Shown here: one piece after another, positions 20,456 to 30,021 of the stretch
Position numbering within the stretch: the first letter of the stretch is position 1
How the letters are laid out: each line of letters opens with the position of its first letter
Source of the DNA: Flavobacteriales bacterium
GTDB taxonomy: Bacteria > Bacteroidota > Bacteroidia > Flavobacteriales_F > PHOS-HE28
DNA: 64,000 bases
Direction: 5' to 3'
Assembly: GCA_023957375.1 (NCBI GenBank)
Contig: JAMLHB010000001.1
Location: 1,590,245-1,654,244, forward strand
Position numbers and translations under genes: made by a program
Notes under the pieces: generated by a model
Told to the model about the DNA's origin: nothing
Seen by the model: only the letters and a program-made list of their open reading frames with translations
Database searches by the model: none

Positions 20456-20763
20456 GCCGTTGGCACATTAGCGCATGCTGCCCGCAGGAGCGCAGTGGAT
20501 TGCTTCAGGCCTGTTGAGTGCACAGGCCTTCGCAATGACGGGTTGGGCAAAACCCCACCACGCCGTCACTGCGAGGAGGCCCTGCGACCCCGGCCTTGCG
20601 CCGAGGAGCAGTCCATGACGAGAGTGCCCTGATAGATTGCTTCAGGCCTGTTGAGTGCACAGGCCTTCGCAATGACGGGTTGGATAAGAGCATCGTCACT
20701 GCGAGGAGGCCCTGCATGCCCGCCCTTGGCACATTGGCGCATTGCCCTTCCTACCTTGCCCCC
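20456..20763. repeat. Intergenic region with two copies of a dispersed repeat
   Basis: No gene seen in 308 bases. A 49-bp sequence starting GATTGCTTCAGGCCTG and ending CAATGACGGGTTGG occurs at 20498-20546 and again at 20635-20683. Each copy is followed by CGTCACTGCGAGGAGGCCCTGC (20564-20585 and 20694-20715). CTGCGAGG and CTTCGCAATGACG resemble the arms of a dispersed repeat seen across many bacterial genomes. A TACCTTGC box (20752-20759) precedes the next start by 4 bases. Confidence 0.85.
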
Positions 20764-21588
20764 ATGGCCTCCTTTGCCCACGGCAGGCTCACCATGGCGG
20801 TGCACCGTTATGGCCAAGGCCCATTGCACGTGTTGGCCTTTCACGGCTTCGACCGCAGCGGCGCCGATTTCGCCGTGCTGGCACCGCCTCTTGCAACGCT
20901 TTGCACCCTGCATGCCTTCGACCTGCCCTTCCACGGCGAAAGCCTCGGCTTTGACCCGGTCGACCCCGTGCGCCCAAGCGAACTGGCCGCTTTCTTCAAC
21001 GCGTATGCAGCGCACATTGGCACTGCCCGCGTGGGGCTGCTCGGCTACAGCTTGGGCGGCCGCATCGCCCTGTGCCTGCTGGAACAGCAGCCCGCCCTGG
21101 TGGACCGTGCCTTCCTGCTGGCACCGGACGGCCTGGTGGCCCGGCCTTGGTACCGCGCCCTCGCCCACTATCGCGCTGGCCGATGGATGTACCGCGCCTT
21201 CATCCGCCACCCCCGGGCCTTCCACGGGCTGATCGGCCTGCTGCACCGGCTGCACCTGCTGGATGCGCGCATGTACCGCTTCCTGATGGACCGCACCGCC
21301 ACCGAACGGGCCCGTGCCCTGCTGCACCAGGTGTGGTGTGGCTTCCGGCTGATCGAACCCGCGCTGCCCACCGTGGCGGAAAACCTCCGCCGCCAGGCCA
21401 TCCCCCTGGACCTGATGCTGGGCCGCCACGACCGGGTGATCAGGCCCGCCATGGCCCGCCGCCTGCACGACTTGGCCCCCGGGCAGGTCCACGTCCACTT
21501 TCTGCCCACCGGCCACCGCATGCTGAACGAAGCGGTAGGCGCCTTGATCGCGGCCGGATTGGCCCATGGGCCGGACGATGCCTCTTGA
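20764..21588 (+). CDS. Alpha/beta-fold hydrolase
   Basis: Predicted serine hydrolase of 274 residues. The start is the ATG at 20764; the longer frame to 20596 would run through the repeat region. Motifs in order: the oxyanion-side HGFDRSG near residue 27, nucleophile elbow GYSLGGR near residue 97 (serine), aspartate in LGRHDRVI near residue 222, and histidine in TGHRMLNEA near residue 249. The short cap region between elbow and aspartate is Arg-rich and helical. The triad order fits the family, which includes esterases, lactonases and MenH-type lyases; the substrate is not evident. No signal peptide, so cytoplasmic. Confidence 0.85.
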   Translation: MASFAHGRLTMAVHRYGQGPLHVLAFHGFDRSGADFAVLAPPLATLCTLHAFDLPFHGESLGFDPVDPVRPSELAAFFNAYAAHIGTARVGLLGYSLGGRIALCLLEQQPALVDRAFLLAPDGLVARPWYRALAHYRAGRWMYRAFIRHPRAFHGLIGLLHRLHLLDARMYRFLMDRTATERARALLHQVWCGFRLIEPALPTVAENLRRQAIPLDLMLGRHDRVIRPAMARRLHDLAPGQVHVHFLPTGHRMLNEAVGALIAAGLAHGPDDAS

Positions 21589-21644
21589 GCACCCCCTAGC
21601 GGGACCGTGGCACCCCGTTCACGGAACTACGCTTGCCGGTTGCA

Positions 21645-21676
21645 CAACAAAAAAGGCCGCCCAGCGGGCAGCCTTT
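21645..21676 (-). terminator. rpmH terminator
   Basis: On the minus strand an 11-bp stem AAAGGCTGCCC / GGGCGGCCTTT (one G-U pair, 3-base loop) is followed by TTTTTTGTTG. It lies 25 bases past the rpmH stop. Confidence 0.9.
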
Positions 21677-21700
21677 CCAAGGACAGGGAGATCGGCGGTC

Positions 21701-21859
21701 TTACTTGCTGCCGCCAGGCTCGTCGCTGACGCTAAGCTTGTGGCGGCCATGCGCACGGCGGTTGGCCAGCACGGCACGGCCTGCAGGGGTGCTCATCCGC
21801 TCGCGGAAACCGTGCTTGTTCACCCGCTTGCGCTTGCTGGGCTGATAGGTGCGCTTCAT
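21701..21859 (-). CDS. rpmH: 50S ribosomal protein L34
   Basis: A 52-residue basic protein of the large ribosomal subunit that helps rRNA folding near the tunnel. The family signature is complete: [20 protein letters not shown], then [24 protein letters not shown]. The start is fixed by this N-terminus at 21859, although the frame is open further upstream. The short tail after KLSVS (DEPGGSK) is slightly longer than in E. coli, as usual in Bacteroidota. The gene is monocistronic, with its own consensus promoter (21885-21915) and terminator. dnaA and rnpA, neighbours of rpmH in many bacteria, are not here. Confidence 0.97.
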   Translation of the reverse strand: MKRTYQPSKRKRVNKHGFRERMSTPAGRAVLANRRAHGRHKLSVSDEPGGSK

Positions 21860-21884
21860 GGTCGTGCTTTTTTGAAAGGGAGCG

Positions 21885-21915
21885 CAAAGATAACGCCACG
21901 GGCGATCCGTGCAAA
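21885..21915 (-). promoter_or_regulatory. rpmH promoter, TTTG-N19-TATCTTTG
   Basis: Reading the minus strand, TTTG (-33 box, 21915-21912) and TATCTTTG (-7 box, 21892-21885) are separated by exactly 19 bases, matching the Bacteroidota housekeeping consensus. The -7 box ends 25 bases before the ATG. Confidence 0.8.
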
Positions 21916-21957
21916 CGGGAAAAGCAGGGCGACCACCCGCGCAGGGCTCCGGGCCGC

Positions 21958-22722
21958 TCAACGCAGCAGCCGCAGCCGGTCCATGCCGTAGGCTTGTACC
22001 TCTCCCGCCTCGTCCTCCACCAGCAGCCGGCCAGCGGCATCCACGTCCAAGGGGCGGGCGGTGAACGGCGCCCCGTCGAGCGTGAACCCGGTGAACCGGC
22101 CCTGGGCCCACAACCGCTCCACGTACGCCTTGTCCACTTCGCCAGGGTGCCGCATGCCTTCCCACCAGTGCTGCATCCGCCGGCAAAGGCATTCCAACAC
22201 TTGCCCGGGGCTGCGGCGCATGCCGGTTTCCTGCAGCAGGCTGGTGGCCCGAAGGTCCTCAGGCCAGCCGCCGCTGTTCACGTTCAGGCCGATGCCCACC
22301 ACCGCCGAGGCCACCCAAGGGCCCTTCAGCTCGTTGGCAATGAGGATGCCGGCCACCTTGCCGCGCTCCACCAGCACGTCATTGGGCCACTTGATGCGCA
22401 CCCGTGACGCATCCGCACCGGCCTGCCTCAGGGCATCGGCCACAACGTCATGCACCGCCAAAGCCGCCACTTTGGCCAGGATGAACTGCTGCGGGGCGGC
22501 TAATGCTTCGGGCAACAACACAATGCTGGCCGCGAGGTCCAGCCCCTTGGCGGTCATCCACCCGCGCCCCGACCGGCCCCGACCGGCCGTCTGCTCCAAG
22601 GCCATGATGGCAGTGCCATGGCCCAGTTCCTGCCGCTCCAAGCCTTTGGCCGCATACTTGTTGGTGCTGTCCACCGAAGCGAGCTTGATCACCCGTTGCC
22701 CGATGGTGGGTTGGACGTCCAT
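21958..22722 (-). CDS. birA: Biotin--[acetyl-CoA-carboxylase] ligase
   Basis: Activates biotin with ATP and attaches it to the biotin carrier protein of acetyl-CoA carboxylase. The 254-residue protein has the catalytic domain only: substrate motif [10 protein letters not shown] near residue 17, the biotinyl-AMP loop [11 protein letters not shown] near residue 48, and [18 protein letters not shown] near residue 115, followed by GIGLNVN and a small SH3-like C-terminal domain. There is no N-terminal helix-turn-helix, so it is not a BirA-type repressor. The start at the ATG at 22722 is supported by the family N-terminus. It is divergent from rsfS, a Bacteroidota-typical arrangement. Confidence 0.93.
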   Translation of the reverse strand: MDVQPTIGQRVIKLASVDSTNKYAAKGLERQELGHGTAIMALEQTAGRGRSGRGWMTAKGLDLAASIVLLPEALAAPQQFILAKVAALAVHDVVADALRQAGADASRVRIKWPNDVLVERGKVAGILIANELKGPWVASAVVGIGLNVNSGGWPEDLRATSLLQETGMRRSPGQVLECLCRRMQHWWEGMRHPGEVDKAYVERLWAQGRFTGFTLDGAPFTARPLDVDAAGRLLVEDEAGEVQAYGMDRLRLLR

Positions 22723-22771
22723 GTGCAAGTCCCGCAAGAGAAAACCGCGCAGCAAGCCCGCGCTCAGTGCA

Positions 22772-22779
22772 TACCTTTG
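22772..22779 (+). promoter_or_regulatory. -7 box of the rsfS-ftsH operon
   Basis: TACCTTTG matches TAnnTTTG exactly and ends 21 bases before the rsfS ATG. I find no TTTG at the expected -33 distance. It lies in the 78-base divergent region shared with birA. Confidence 0.5.
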
Positions 22780-22800
22780 AACGCGCCCAAGATAGAACGC

Positions 22801-23178
22801 ATGAAGAAAGCCCGTGGACCCGTCCCTGCCGTTCCCTTGGTGGAGGCCGTGGTGCTGGGCATGCAGGAAGTGAAGGCCAAGGACATCGTCCACTTGGACC
22901 TGCGCGGCGTGCCCGGCGCCGTGTGCGACCACTTCATCATTTGCCATGGGGATTCGCCCGCACAAGTGGAAGCCATCGCTCGCAGCGTGGAAAAGTTCAC
23001 CCTGCAGCACACCCATGAAAAGCCCTGGCACACCGAAGGCAAGGAAAACGCCGGATGGGTGCTGCTGGATTACGTGGACGTGGTGGTGCACATCTTCCGC
23101 CGCGAAATGCGCGCCTATTACGGACTGGACCAACTGTGGGCCGATGCGCTCCGCATGGATTACGAGAACGTAGCTTGA
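22801..23178 (+). CDS. rsfS: Ribosome silencing factor
   Basis: Binds ribosomal protein L14 and blocks joining of the 30S and 50S subunits, lowering translation when nutrients are short. The protein has 125 residues, the normal size, with the family pattern AKDIVHLDLRG, CDHFIICHGDSPAQVEAIA, GWVLLDYVDVVVHIF and REMRAYYGLDQLWADA. The start is the ATG at 22801; the longer frame upstream runs through birA antisense. It is first in a run with ftsH 7 bases downstream, an order conserved in Bacteroidota. Confidence 0.93.
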   Translation: MKKARGPVPAVPLVEAVVLGMQEVKAKDIVHLDLRGVPGAVCDHFIICHGDSPAQVEAIARSVEKFTLQHTHEKPWHTEGKENAGWVLLDYVDVVVHIFRREMRAYYGLDQLWADALRMDYENVA

Positions 23179-23185
23179 CCCTGCC

Positions 23186-25198
<2,013 letters not shown>

Positions 25199-25210
25199 AC
25201 CATCGGGCAC

Positions 25211-26020
25211 ATGCCCATGAGCGAATTGGCCAAACGGGCCATGACCGGAGCCGTGTACGCCGGGCTCACCATCGCTGCGGCCTTGGCCGGACCGGTGACC
25301 AGCACGCTGCTGTTCCTGCCCGTGTGCTTAGTGGCCACCCAGGAAATGCTCCGCCTGTTGGGCAGCGGAAAGGAAGGTACGCCCACCGGCTTTCCCCTGG
25401 CGGCGGCGGCGGTCACCTACGTGGTGGTGGCCTTGGCAAGCGTGGTGCCGCGCGTCACGCCGATGGTGGCGGCAGCCGTGGTGTTCCTGGCGCTGTTCGC
25501 GGGCGTGATCGAGCTGTTGTGGCGCCCGGATGCCCGGCCGGCCCGCGAGCTTGGCGCCCTGGTGGTGGTGGTGGCGGCCATTGCCCTGCCGTTCGGCCTG
25601 ATCCCCGCGTTGATGCACCGGGGCCCGGAGCTCTTCATTGGCTTCATGCTGCTGTTGTGGACGAATGACACCGGTGCCTACCTGGTGGGCAGGAGTTTCG
25701 GCCGTATGCCCCTGCTTCCCCGGGTAAGCCCGAAGAAAACCGTGGAGGGCCTGCTGGGGGGCATCGTGCTGGCTTTGGCCGCAGGTTGGGCCATTGGGCA
25801 ATGGTGGACAGTGCTCAGCCCCGCCCAGTGGTTGTTCTGCGGGGGCGTGGTGGCGGTGGCGTCCACCGTCGGCGACCTGCTGGAATCCGCCCTGAAGCGC
25901 GAGGTCGGCGTGAAGGATTCCGGTACCATCCTGCCCGGGCATGGCGGCATGCTGGACCGTTTCGACGGCTTTATCCTCGCCCTGCCGGCCATGGTGCTCA
26001 CCGTGCATCTGTTCGCGTAG
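25211..26020 (+). CDS. cdsA: Phosphatidate cytidylyltransferase
   Basis: Converts phosphatidic acid and CTP to CDP-diacylglycerol, the precursor of all bacterial phospholipids. The 269-residue integral membrane protein has about seven to eight hydrophobic segments. The C-terminal half carries the family signature: NDTGAYLVGRSFG, SPKKTVEGLLGG, and KREVGVKDSGTILPGHGGMLDRFDG, whose aspartates bind the metal ions. It follows ftsH by 12 bases and precedes psd by 94, so CDP-diacylglycerol synthesis and phosphatidylethanolamine formation are encoded together. Start at 25211 or at the ATG two codons on. Confidence 0.93.
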   Translation: MPMSELAKRAMTGAVYAGLTIAAALAGPVTSTLLFLPVCLVATQEMLRLLGSGKEGTPTGFPLAAAAVTYVVVALASVVPRVTPMVAAAVVFLALFAGVIELLWRPDARPARELGALVVVVAAIALPFGLIPALMHRGPELFIGFMLLLWTNDTGAYLVGRSFGRMPLLPRVSPKKTVEGLLGGIVLALAAGWAIGQWWTVLSPAQWLFCGGVVAVASTVGDLLESALKREVGVKDSGTILPGHGGMLDRFDGFILALPAMVLTVHLFA

Positions 26021-26094
26021 CTGGCCGCGCGGCCCGGCAACGCCATTCCAAGCGCGGCCATGGATACCGGCCGCACGGCACATCCGTGGCCCCC

Positions 26095-26102
26095 TATCTT
26101 TG
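26095..26102 (+). promoter_or_regulatory. -7 box upstream of psd
   Basis: TATCTTTG matches TAnnTTTG exactly, 12 bases before the psd ATG, which would give a very short leader. No TTTG is seen at -33 spacing. Confidence 0.4.
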
Positions 26103-26114
26103 GCCGCCCCGCCC

Positions 26115-26771
26115 ATGCGCCTGCACCGTGAAGGAACCCCGACCATCCTGCTCGTAACCGGGCTGGCCTGCATCATCGGCTATGCGGCATGGCATTGGCT
26201 GCCGCCGGTGGCCGCTTGGCCCGTGGCGTTGGCCATGGCCGCGCTGCTGGCCTTGGTGCTGTGGTTCTTCCGGAGCCCGGACCGCCCGCTCAACAAGGAA
26301 CCCGGTGCCGTGGTCGCCCCGTGCGACGGCAAGGTGGTGGTCGTGGAGGAAGTCACGGAAACGGAGTACTTCCGCGACCGGCGCATCCAAGTATCCATTT
26401 TCATGAGCCCATTGAACGTGCACGTGAACTACCACCCCATCGGTGGCACCGCGGCCTACCACCAATACCACAAGGGCAAGTACCTGGTGGCCTGGCACCC
26501 CAAGAGCAGCACGGACAATGAGCGGTGCACCGTGGTGGTGGCACATCCGGTGTACGGCGAGGTGCTGGTGCGCCAGATCGCCGGTGCGTTGGCGCGCCGC
26601 ATCTGCACCTATCCCCGCCCCGGCGATGCCGTGGAGCAGGGCAGCGAGCTGGGCTTCATTAAGTTCGGCTCCCGCGTGGACCTCTTCCTGCCCCTGTCCA
26701 CCCAAGTGCAGGTCCGCATCGGCGACAAGGTGAAGGGGGCCGAAACCATCATCGCACGCAACACCCCTTGA
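26115..26771 (+). CDS. psd: Phosphatidylserine decarboxylase, short type
   Basis: Forms phosphatidylethanolamine by decarboxylating phosphatidylserine at the membrane, using a pyruvoyl group made by self-cleavage. At 218 residues this is the short (PSD-A) form. Two N-terminal hydrophobic helices are followed by the core PCDGKVVVVEEV, FMSPLNVHVNYHPIGG and the cleavage motif FIKFGSRVDLFLP, where cutting before serine 186 yields the beta chain and the pyruvoyl-bearing alpha chain. The start at 26115 excludes a long non-homologous stretch overlapping cdsA. pssA, which makes the substrate, is not in the window. Confidence 0.93.
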   Translation: MRLHREGTPTILLVTGLACIIGYAAWHWLPPVAAWPVALAMAALLALVLWFFRSPDRPLNKEPGAVVAPCDGKVVVVEEVTETEYFRDRRIQVSIFMSPLNVHVNYHPIGGTAAYHQYHKGKYLVAWHPKSSTDNERCTVVVAHPVYGEVLVRQIAGALARRICTYPRPGDAVEQGSELGFIKFGSRVDLFLPLSTQVQVRIGDKVKGAETIIARNTP

Positions 26772-26773
26772 AC

Positions 26774-27298
26774 ATGCGCCCGTCCTTGCTCTTGGTCCTT
26801 CCCATCCTGGCGTCCGCAGCCTGCGGAACCGGAAGTACGTCACCACAAGAACGTGCGGCCGTGGAACCTGCGGCCCCGGTAGTGCAACCTGCGGAGGCGG
26901 CCCAAACACCCCCGCCTGCCGAGGGCATGGTGAACCTGCACACCTTGGCAGGAACCGGGCTGAAATTCAATGGCGTGTACGACAACGTGAGGGGCGACAT
27001 CCACTACTACATGCGGTTCTTTGAGCGCGGCAACGTGGTGCTGATCGCGGGCTGGCAAAAGCCCGGCGATCCGGTGGACCTGCGCAGCTTCCTGCGGCAG
27101 GATGCGCAAAGCGGGGAAAATAATCTGCACAACACGCCGGTGGAACAGCGCAACGACAGCCTGTTCTTCACCACCATGGCCCCGCGCGGCGCCATTACCT
27201 ATGCCGGGGTGGTGGACGGCGACACGCTGCGGTTCCTGAAGCACAGCATGGTTACACGCAAGCGCTCCGTGGTGAATTACCATTTCATCCCGGACTGA
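26774..27298 (+). CDS. Putative lipoprotein, 174 aa
   Basis: Signal peptide of lipoprotein type (LLLVLPILASAAC, lipid-modified cysteine at residue 17), then a Pro/Ala-rich linker to about residue 55 and a compact C-terminal domain. This has beta strands such as IHYYMRFFERGNVVLIAGW and a duplicated-looking FFTTMAPRGAITYAGVVDGDTLRFLKHS. The domain is not recognised. The ATG at 26774 lies 2 bases after the psd stop, so the gene is probably the last of the rsfS-ftsH-cdsA-psd transcript, which suggests an envelope role but proves nothing. It converges on the minus-strand phosphatase gene 13 bases away. Confidence 0.65.
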   Translation: MRPSLLLVLPILASAACGTGSTSPQERAAVEPAAPVVQPAEAAQTPPPAEGMVNLHTLAGTGLKFNGVYDNVRGDIHYYMRFFERGNVVLIAGWQKPGDPVDLRSFLRQDAQSGENNLHNTPVEQRNDSLFFTTMAPRGAITYAGVVDGDTLRFLKHSMVTRKRSVVNYHFIPD

Positions 27299-27311
27299 CC
27301 CCAGGGCGCGG

Positions 27312-28001
27312 TCAGAGCAAGATGCCGCGCAACCCGTCCAGGTGCGTGATGCGGTAGGTGGCCATGGGGTCGCCTTCCCCTTCCTGCGGGAAATGCACCT
27401 GGTCCATGCCTGCCGCACGCGCACCGGCCACATCCGCCCGCACATTGTCGCCGATCATCAAGCTTTCCGCCGCCCGTGCACCGGCACTGCGCAAGGCGTG
27501 GCGGAAGATCGCTGCGTTCGGCTTGGGCGCACCGGCCATTTCACTGGTGAGCACCACGCCGAAGTGGTGGCGGATGCCCGAACTGCGCAGCTTCACGTCC
27601 TGCACCCCGGTGAAGCCGTTGGTGATGATGTGCAAGTGGTAATGGGGCCGCAGGTCCTCCAGCAGCGCCGCCGCGCCGGGCATCAGGATGGCGCGCACGG
27701 GGCAGCGCTCCATGTAGGTTTCCTCCAAGCGGCGGGACAGGGCACCGTCCGTGATGCCGAAATGCGCCAAGGTCCGTTTGAAGCGGAGCTTCCGCAGGAC
27801 TTCCTTGGGGATGGCCCCGCCGTCCAGCTGTTCCCAAAGCGCCGCGTTGACCCCTTCGTACACGCCGATGAACTCATCGGTACCAACGCCAAGGCCGCCC
27901 AACAGTTCATCGCAAAGTTCATGCAGCACAGTACGCGAGTTCGCCCGGAAATCCCAAAGCGTATGGTCCAGGTCGAAGAACAGGTGCCGGTAGCGGGCCA
28001 T
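27312..28001 (-). CDS. HAD phosphatase, YjjG (pyrimidine 5'-nucleotidase) type
   Basis: Haloacid dehalogenase superfamily hydrolase of 229 residues. Motif I is FFDLDHTLWDF (nucleophile and acid aspartates), motif II HIITNGFTG, motif III lysine in GAPKPNAAIF, motif IV MIGDNVRADVAGARAAG. The tryptophan after DHTL and the cap helices are typical of the YjjG family, which dephosphorylates non-canonical pyrimidine nucleotides. That would fit with upp upstream in the same transcript, giving a small pyrimidine salvage and clean-up group. The ATG overlaps the upstream stop by one base (TGATG). Confidence 0.85.
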   Translation of the reverse strand: MARYRHLFFDLDHTLWDFRANSRTVLHELCDELLGGLGVGTDEFIGVYEGVNAALWEQLDGGAIPKEVLRKLRFKRTLAHFGITDGALSRRLEETYMERCPVRAILMPGAAALLEDLRPHYHLHIITNGFTGVQDVKLRSSGIRHHFGVVLTSEMAGAPKPNAAIFRHALRSAGARAAESLMIGDNVRADVAGARAAGMDQVHFPQEGEGDPMATYRITHLDGLRGILL

Positions 28002-28456
28002 CAGTGGATGAACTTCCAGGCGGCGCTGAGCACCAGCGACCAGGCCAGCACCGCCAGCAGCAGGGTCGGCAGGGCCCGCTTGTCATTGCGGAAATACTTG
28101 GCCGCCACCAAGGCGGTAAGCGGCACCGAAAGCAGCGGAGTGAGCAGGAAGACCACGCCCTGTGGGCCGTATGCCCGCTTCAGGCGCACGATCAGCCGGT
28201 TGGTGCGCGTGAAGATGCGCTTGGGGGGCTGTCCGCGTTCAGCGGCCAAGGCCCGTTTGCGCAGTCGCCGTTTGCTGAACCACGCCAGCACCCGACTGCC
28301 CAACGGAAAGACAATGAGCACCCCGATCCACCCGCCCACGGTGGTCAGCAATACCGTTTGCCAGTAGGAATGCTTGAACCCGTAAGAGACGGCCGGGGAG
28401 AACATGAATTTCACGATCCCCGCCATCAACACGGTGACCACGTGCCAGGGCTTCAT
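28001..28456 (-). CDS. Small integral membrane protein, 151 aa
   Basis: Not assigned to a family. The start is the ATG at 28456 (MKPWHVV), 2 bases after the upp stop. About four hydrophobic segments are visible: near residues 5-25, 33-57, 98-123 and 130-150. A cytoplasmic loop rich in Arg and Lys (SKRRLRKRALAAERGQPPKRIF) lies between the second and third. The segment GPQGVVFLLTPLLSVPLTALVAAKYF recalls SNARE-associated/DedA-like small exporters, but this is a weak impression. It is tightly coupled to upp upstream and the YjjG-type phosphatase downstream. Confidence 0.65.
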   Translation of the reverse strand: MKPWHVVTVLMAGIVKFMFSPAVSYGFKHSYWQTVLLTTVGGWIGVLIVFPLGSRVLAWFSKRRLRKRALAAERGQPPKRIFTRTNRLIVRLKRAYGPQGVVFLLTPLLSVPLTALVAAKYFRNDKRALPTLLLAVLAWSLVLSAAWKFIH

Positions 28457-28458
28457 GG

Positions 28459-29109
28459 CTAGATCTTGTTCCCGTAGGCCAGGTCGCCTGCGTCGCCCAG
28501 CCCGGGCACGATGTACGCCTCGGCCGTCATCTCGCTGTCCACGGCGCCCAACCAGAAGTACGTGTTGGCCGGGAAGTGCCGTTGTGCGAACTCCACCCCC
28601 TCGTTGCTGGCGATCACGGACACCACGTGTACGGCCTTGGGCTTGCCCATGCGCAACATGGCCTTGTACACCAATGCCATGCTGCGCCCGGTGGCCAGCA
28701 TGGGGTCGCTGATGATGAGCACCCGGTCCTCGATGGAAGGGCTGCTGAGGTACTCCACTTCCACATCGAAGCCATCCTCGCCCTTGCGGTGCTTGCGGTA
28801 GGCGCTCACAAAGGCATTGTCCGCGCGGTCGAAGTAGTTCAACAGGCCCTGGTGCAACGGCAGGCCGGCCCGCAGGATGGTGCACAGCACGGGTTGTTCG
28901 GCGGGCAGCATCATCCGGGCCACGCCCAAGGGCGAGGCCACCTCCTGCTCCGCGTAGGCCAAGGTCTTGCTCAGCTCATAGGCAAACACCTCGCCCATCC
29001 GCTCCAGGTTGCGCCGGAAGCGCATGGGGTCCTTTTGCACGCCCACGTCGCGCATTTCGGCCAGAAAATGGTTGGCCACGGAATTCGATCGGTTCAGTTC
29101 CACCACCAT
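28459..29109 (-). CDS. upp: Uracil phosphoribosyltransferase
   Basis: Salvages uracil by joining it to PRPP, giving UMP. The 216-residue protein has the PRTase landmarks: LCTILRAGLPLHQGLLNYF (substrate loop), DRVLIISDPMLATGRSM (PRPP-binding motif) and the uracil-binding region EAYIVPGLGDAGDLAYGNKI. The N-terminal stretch (VVELNRSNSVANHFLAEMRD) matches the shorter bacterial form. It lies 3 bases after the FemAB-like gene and 2 before the membrane protein, inside a compact minus-strand run. Confidence 0.95.
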   Translation of the reverse strand: MVVELNRSNSVANHFLAEMRDVGVQKDPMRFRRNLERMGEVFAYELSKTLAYAEQEVASPLGVARMMLPAEQPVLCTILRAGLPLHQGLLNYFDRADNAFVSAYRKHRKGEDGFDVEVEYLSSPSIEDRVLIISDPMLATGRSMALVYKAMLRMGKPKAVHVVSVIASNEGVEFAQRHFPANTYFWLGAVDSEMTAEAYIVPGLGDAGDLAYGNKI

Positions 29110-29112
29110 GGA

Positions 29113-30021
29113 TCAAGGTTTCAAGAGCCGGACCACCGGCGGAAGACGGTTCATCAAAGCTCGCAAATAAAGCACACGCTGCGCCCCGAAGCCGGTGTAA
29201 AAGCGCGCCAGCCCGGGATCGTTCCCCCCGGCGAAGTCCAGGAGCAGGCCGCTTCCGGCATGCTGCTCCACCACGTGGTCGATCAGGGCGTACATGGCGC
29301 GAAGATCGCGCCCCGCAGCCGTTGCCGCACCTTTCAGGAATAGGAGACTGCCACCGTGGCGTACAAACCAAGCGGCGGCAGCGGGGCCCTGCGCGCTGTG
29401 CACGATGTACCCGAGCCCCGTGCCGTTCAGTTCGCTGGCTTGCAGCACGCGGTGCATGGCTGCAATGTCTGCCCTGCGCAACCCCCATCGCCTGAACTGG
29501 TCGGAAAGCGCCAGGGCGGCGATTACTTCTCCACTTCCGGCCCCCGATGCCGCCTCCACGCCGAGCTGGGCCGCCTTGCGCAGGTTGCGTTTGTGGTTGG
29601 TGCCGTAGGCTGCCCGCAGGGTCTCGGCCGGTTGGTCCAAGCGCAGGACATGGTTCTGCCTTTGTTCCGTTCGCCAGTGGGGCAATTGCGGCAGTTCCGC
29701 CACCTGCAACTGGATGTCGGCATAGTGGAAGTGCCGGGGCAGCGCCCGCAGGAATTGGGCGGCGGGCGCAGGGCCTCCAACCGGTCCAAAGGGTCCGATG
29801 TGCTGGAGCAGGAACGGCTGAAAGAGGTAGTGGATGCCGTAGCGCCTACGCCCTGGCAGCGGCATCTGCGCGCCCGTGTCCCCGTCCACCAAGGCGCTCC
29901 ACCCCGGGGCAGCGGCGTTGAGCACAGTGCTGCGCCCGTACCATGACGGCTGCACGGAAGCTTCCAGCCGGCGGTCCCATGCGGCCTGATCGATCTGCCG
30001 GTGTTCCAGGAAGGTGATCAT
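29113..30021 (-). CDS. FemAB/GNAT-like acyltransferase
   Basis: Protein of 302 residues with the double GNAT plan of FemAB-like enzymes: the N-terminal half has WDRRLEASVQPSWYGRS and LFQPFLLQHIGPFGP, the C-terminal half TNHKRNLRKAAQLGVEA, then GTGLGYIVHSAQGPAAAAWFV and LLLDFAGGNDPGLARFYTGFG. FemAB-like enzymes transfer amino-acyl or acyl groups to cell-wall or polysaccharide precursors. Its ATG overlaps the polysaccharide deacetylase stop by 4 bases, so the two probably act on the same glycan, exchanging acetyl for another acyl group. That pairing is inference from context. Confidence 0.7.
   Translation of the reverse strand: MITFLEHRQIDQAAWDRRLEASVQPSWYGRSTVLNAAAPGWSALVDGDTGAQMPLPGRRRYGIHYLFQPFLLQHIGPFGPVGGPAPAAQFLRALPRHFHYADIQLQVAELPQLPHWRTEQRQNHVLRLDQPAETLRAAYGTNHKRNLRKAAQLGVEAASGAGSGEVIAALALSDQFRRWGLRRADIAAMHRVLQASELNGTGLGYIVHSAQGPAAAAWFVRHGGSLLFLKGAATAAGRDLRAMYALIDHVVEQHAGSGLLLDFAGGNDPGLARFYTGFGAQRVLYLRALMNRLPPVVRLLKP

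Noticed and set aside
27290-27325. Possible terminator between the lipoprotein and YjjG-type genes
   Set aside because: Only a 6-bp stem (CTGACC/GGTCAG) with a 9-base loop and no U tract.
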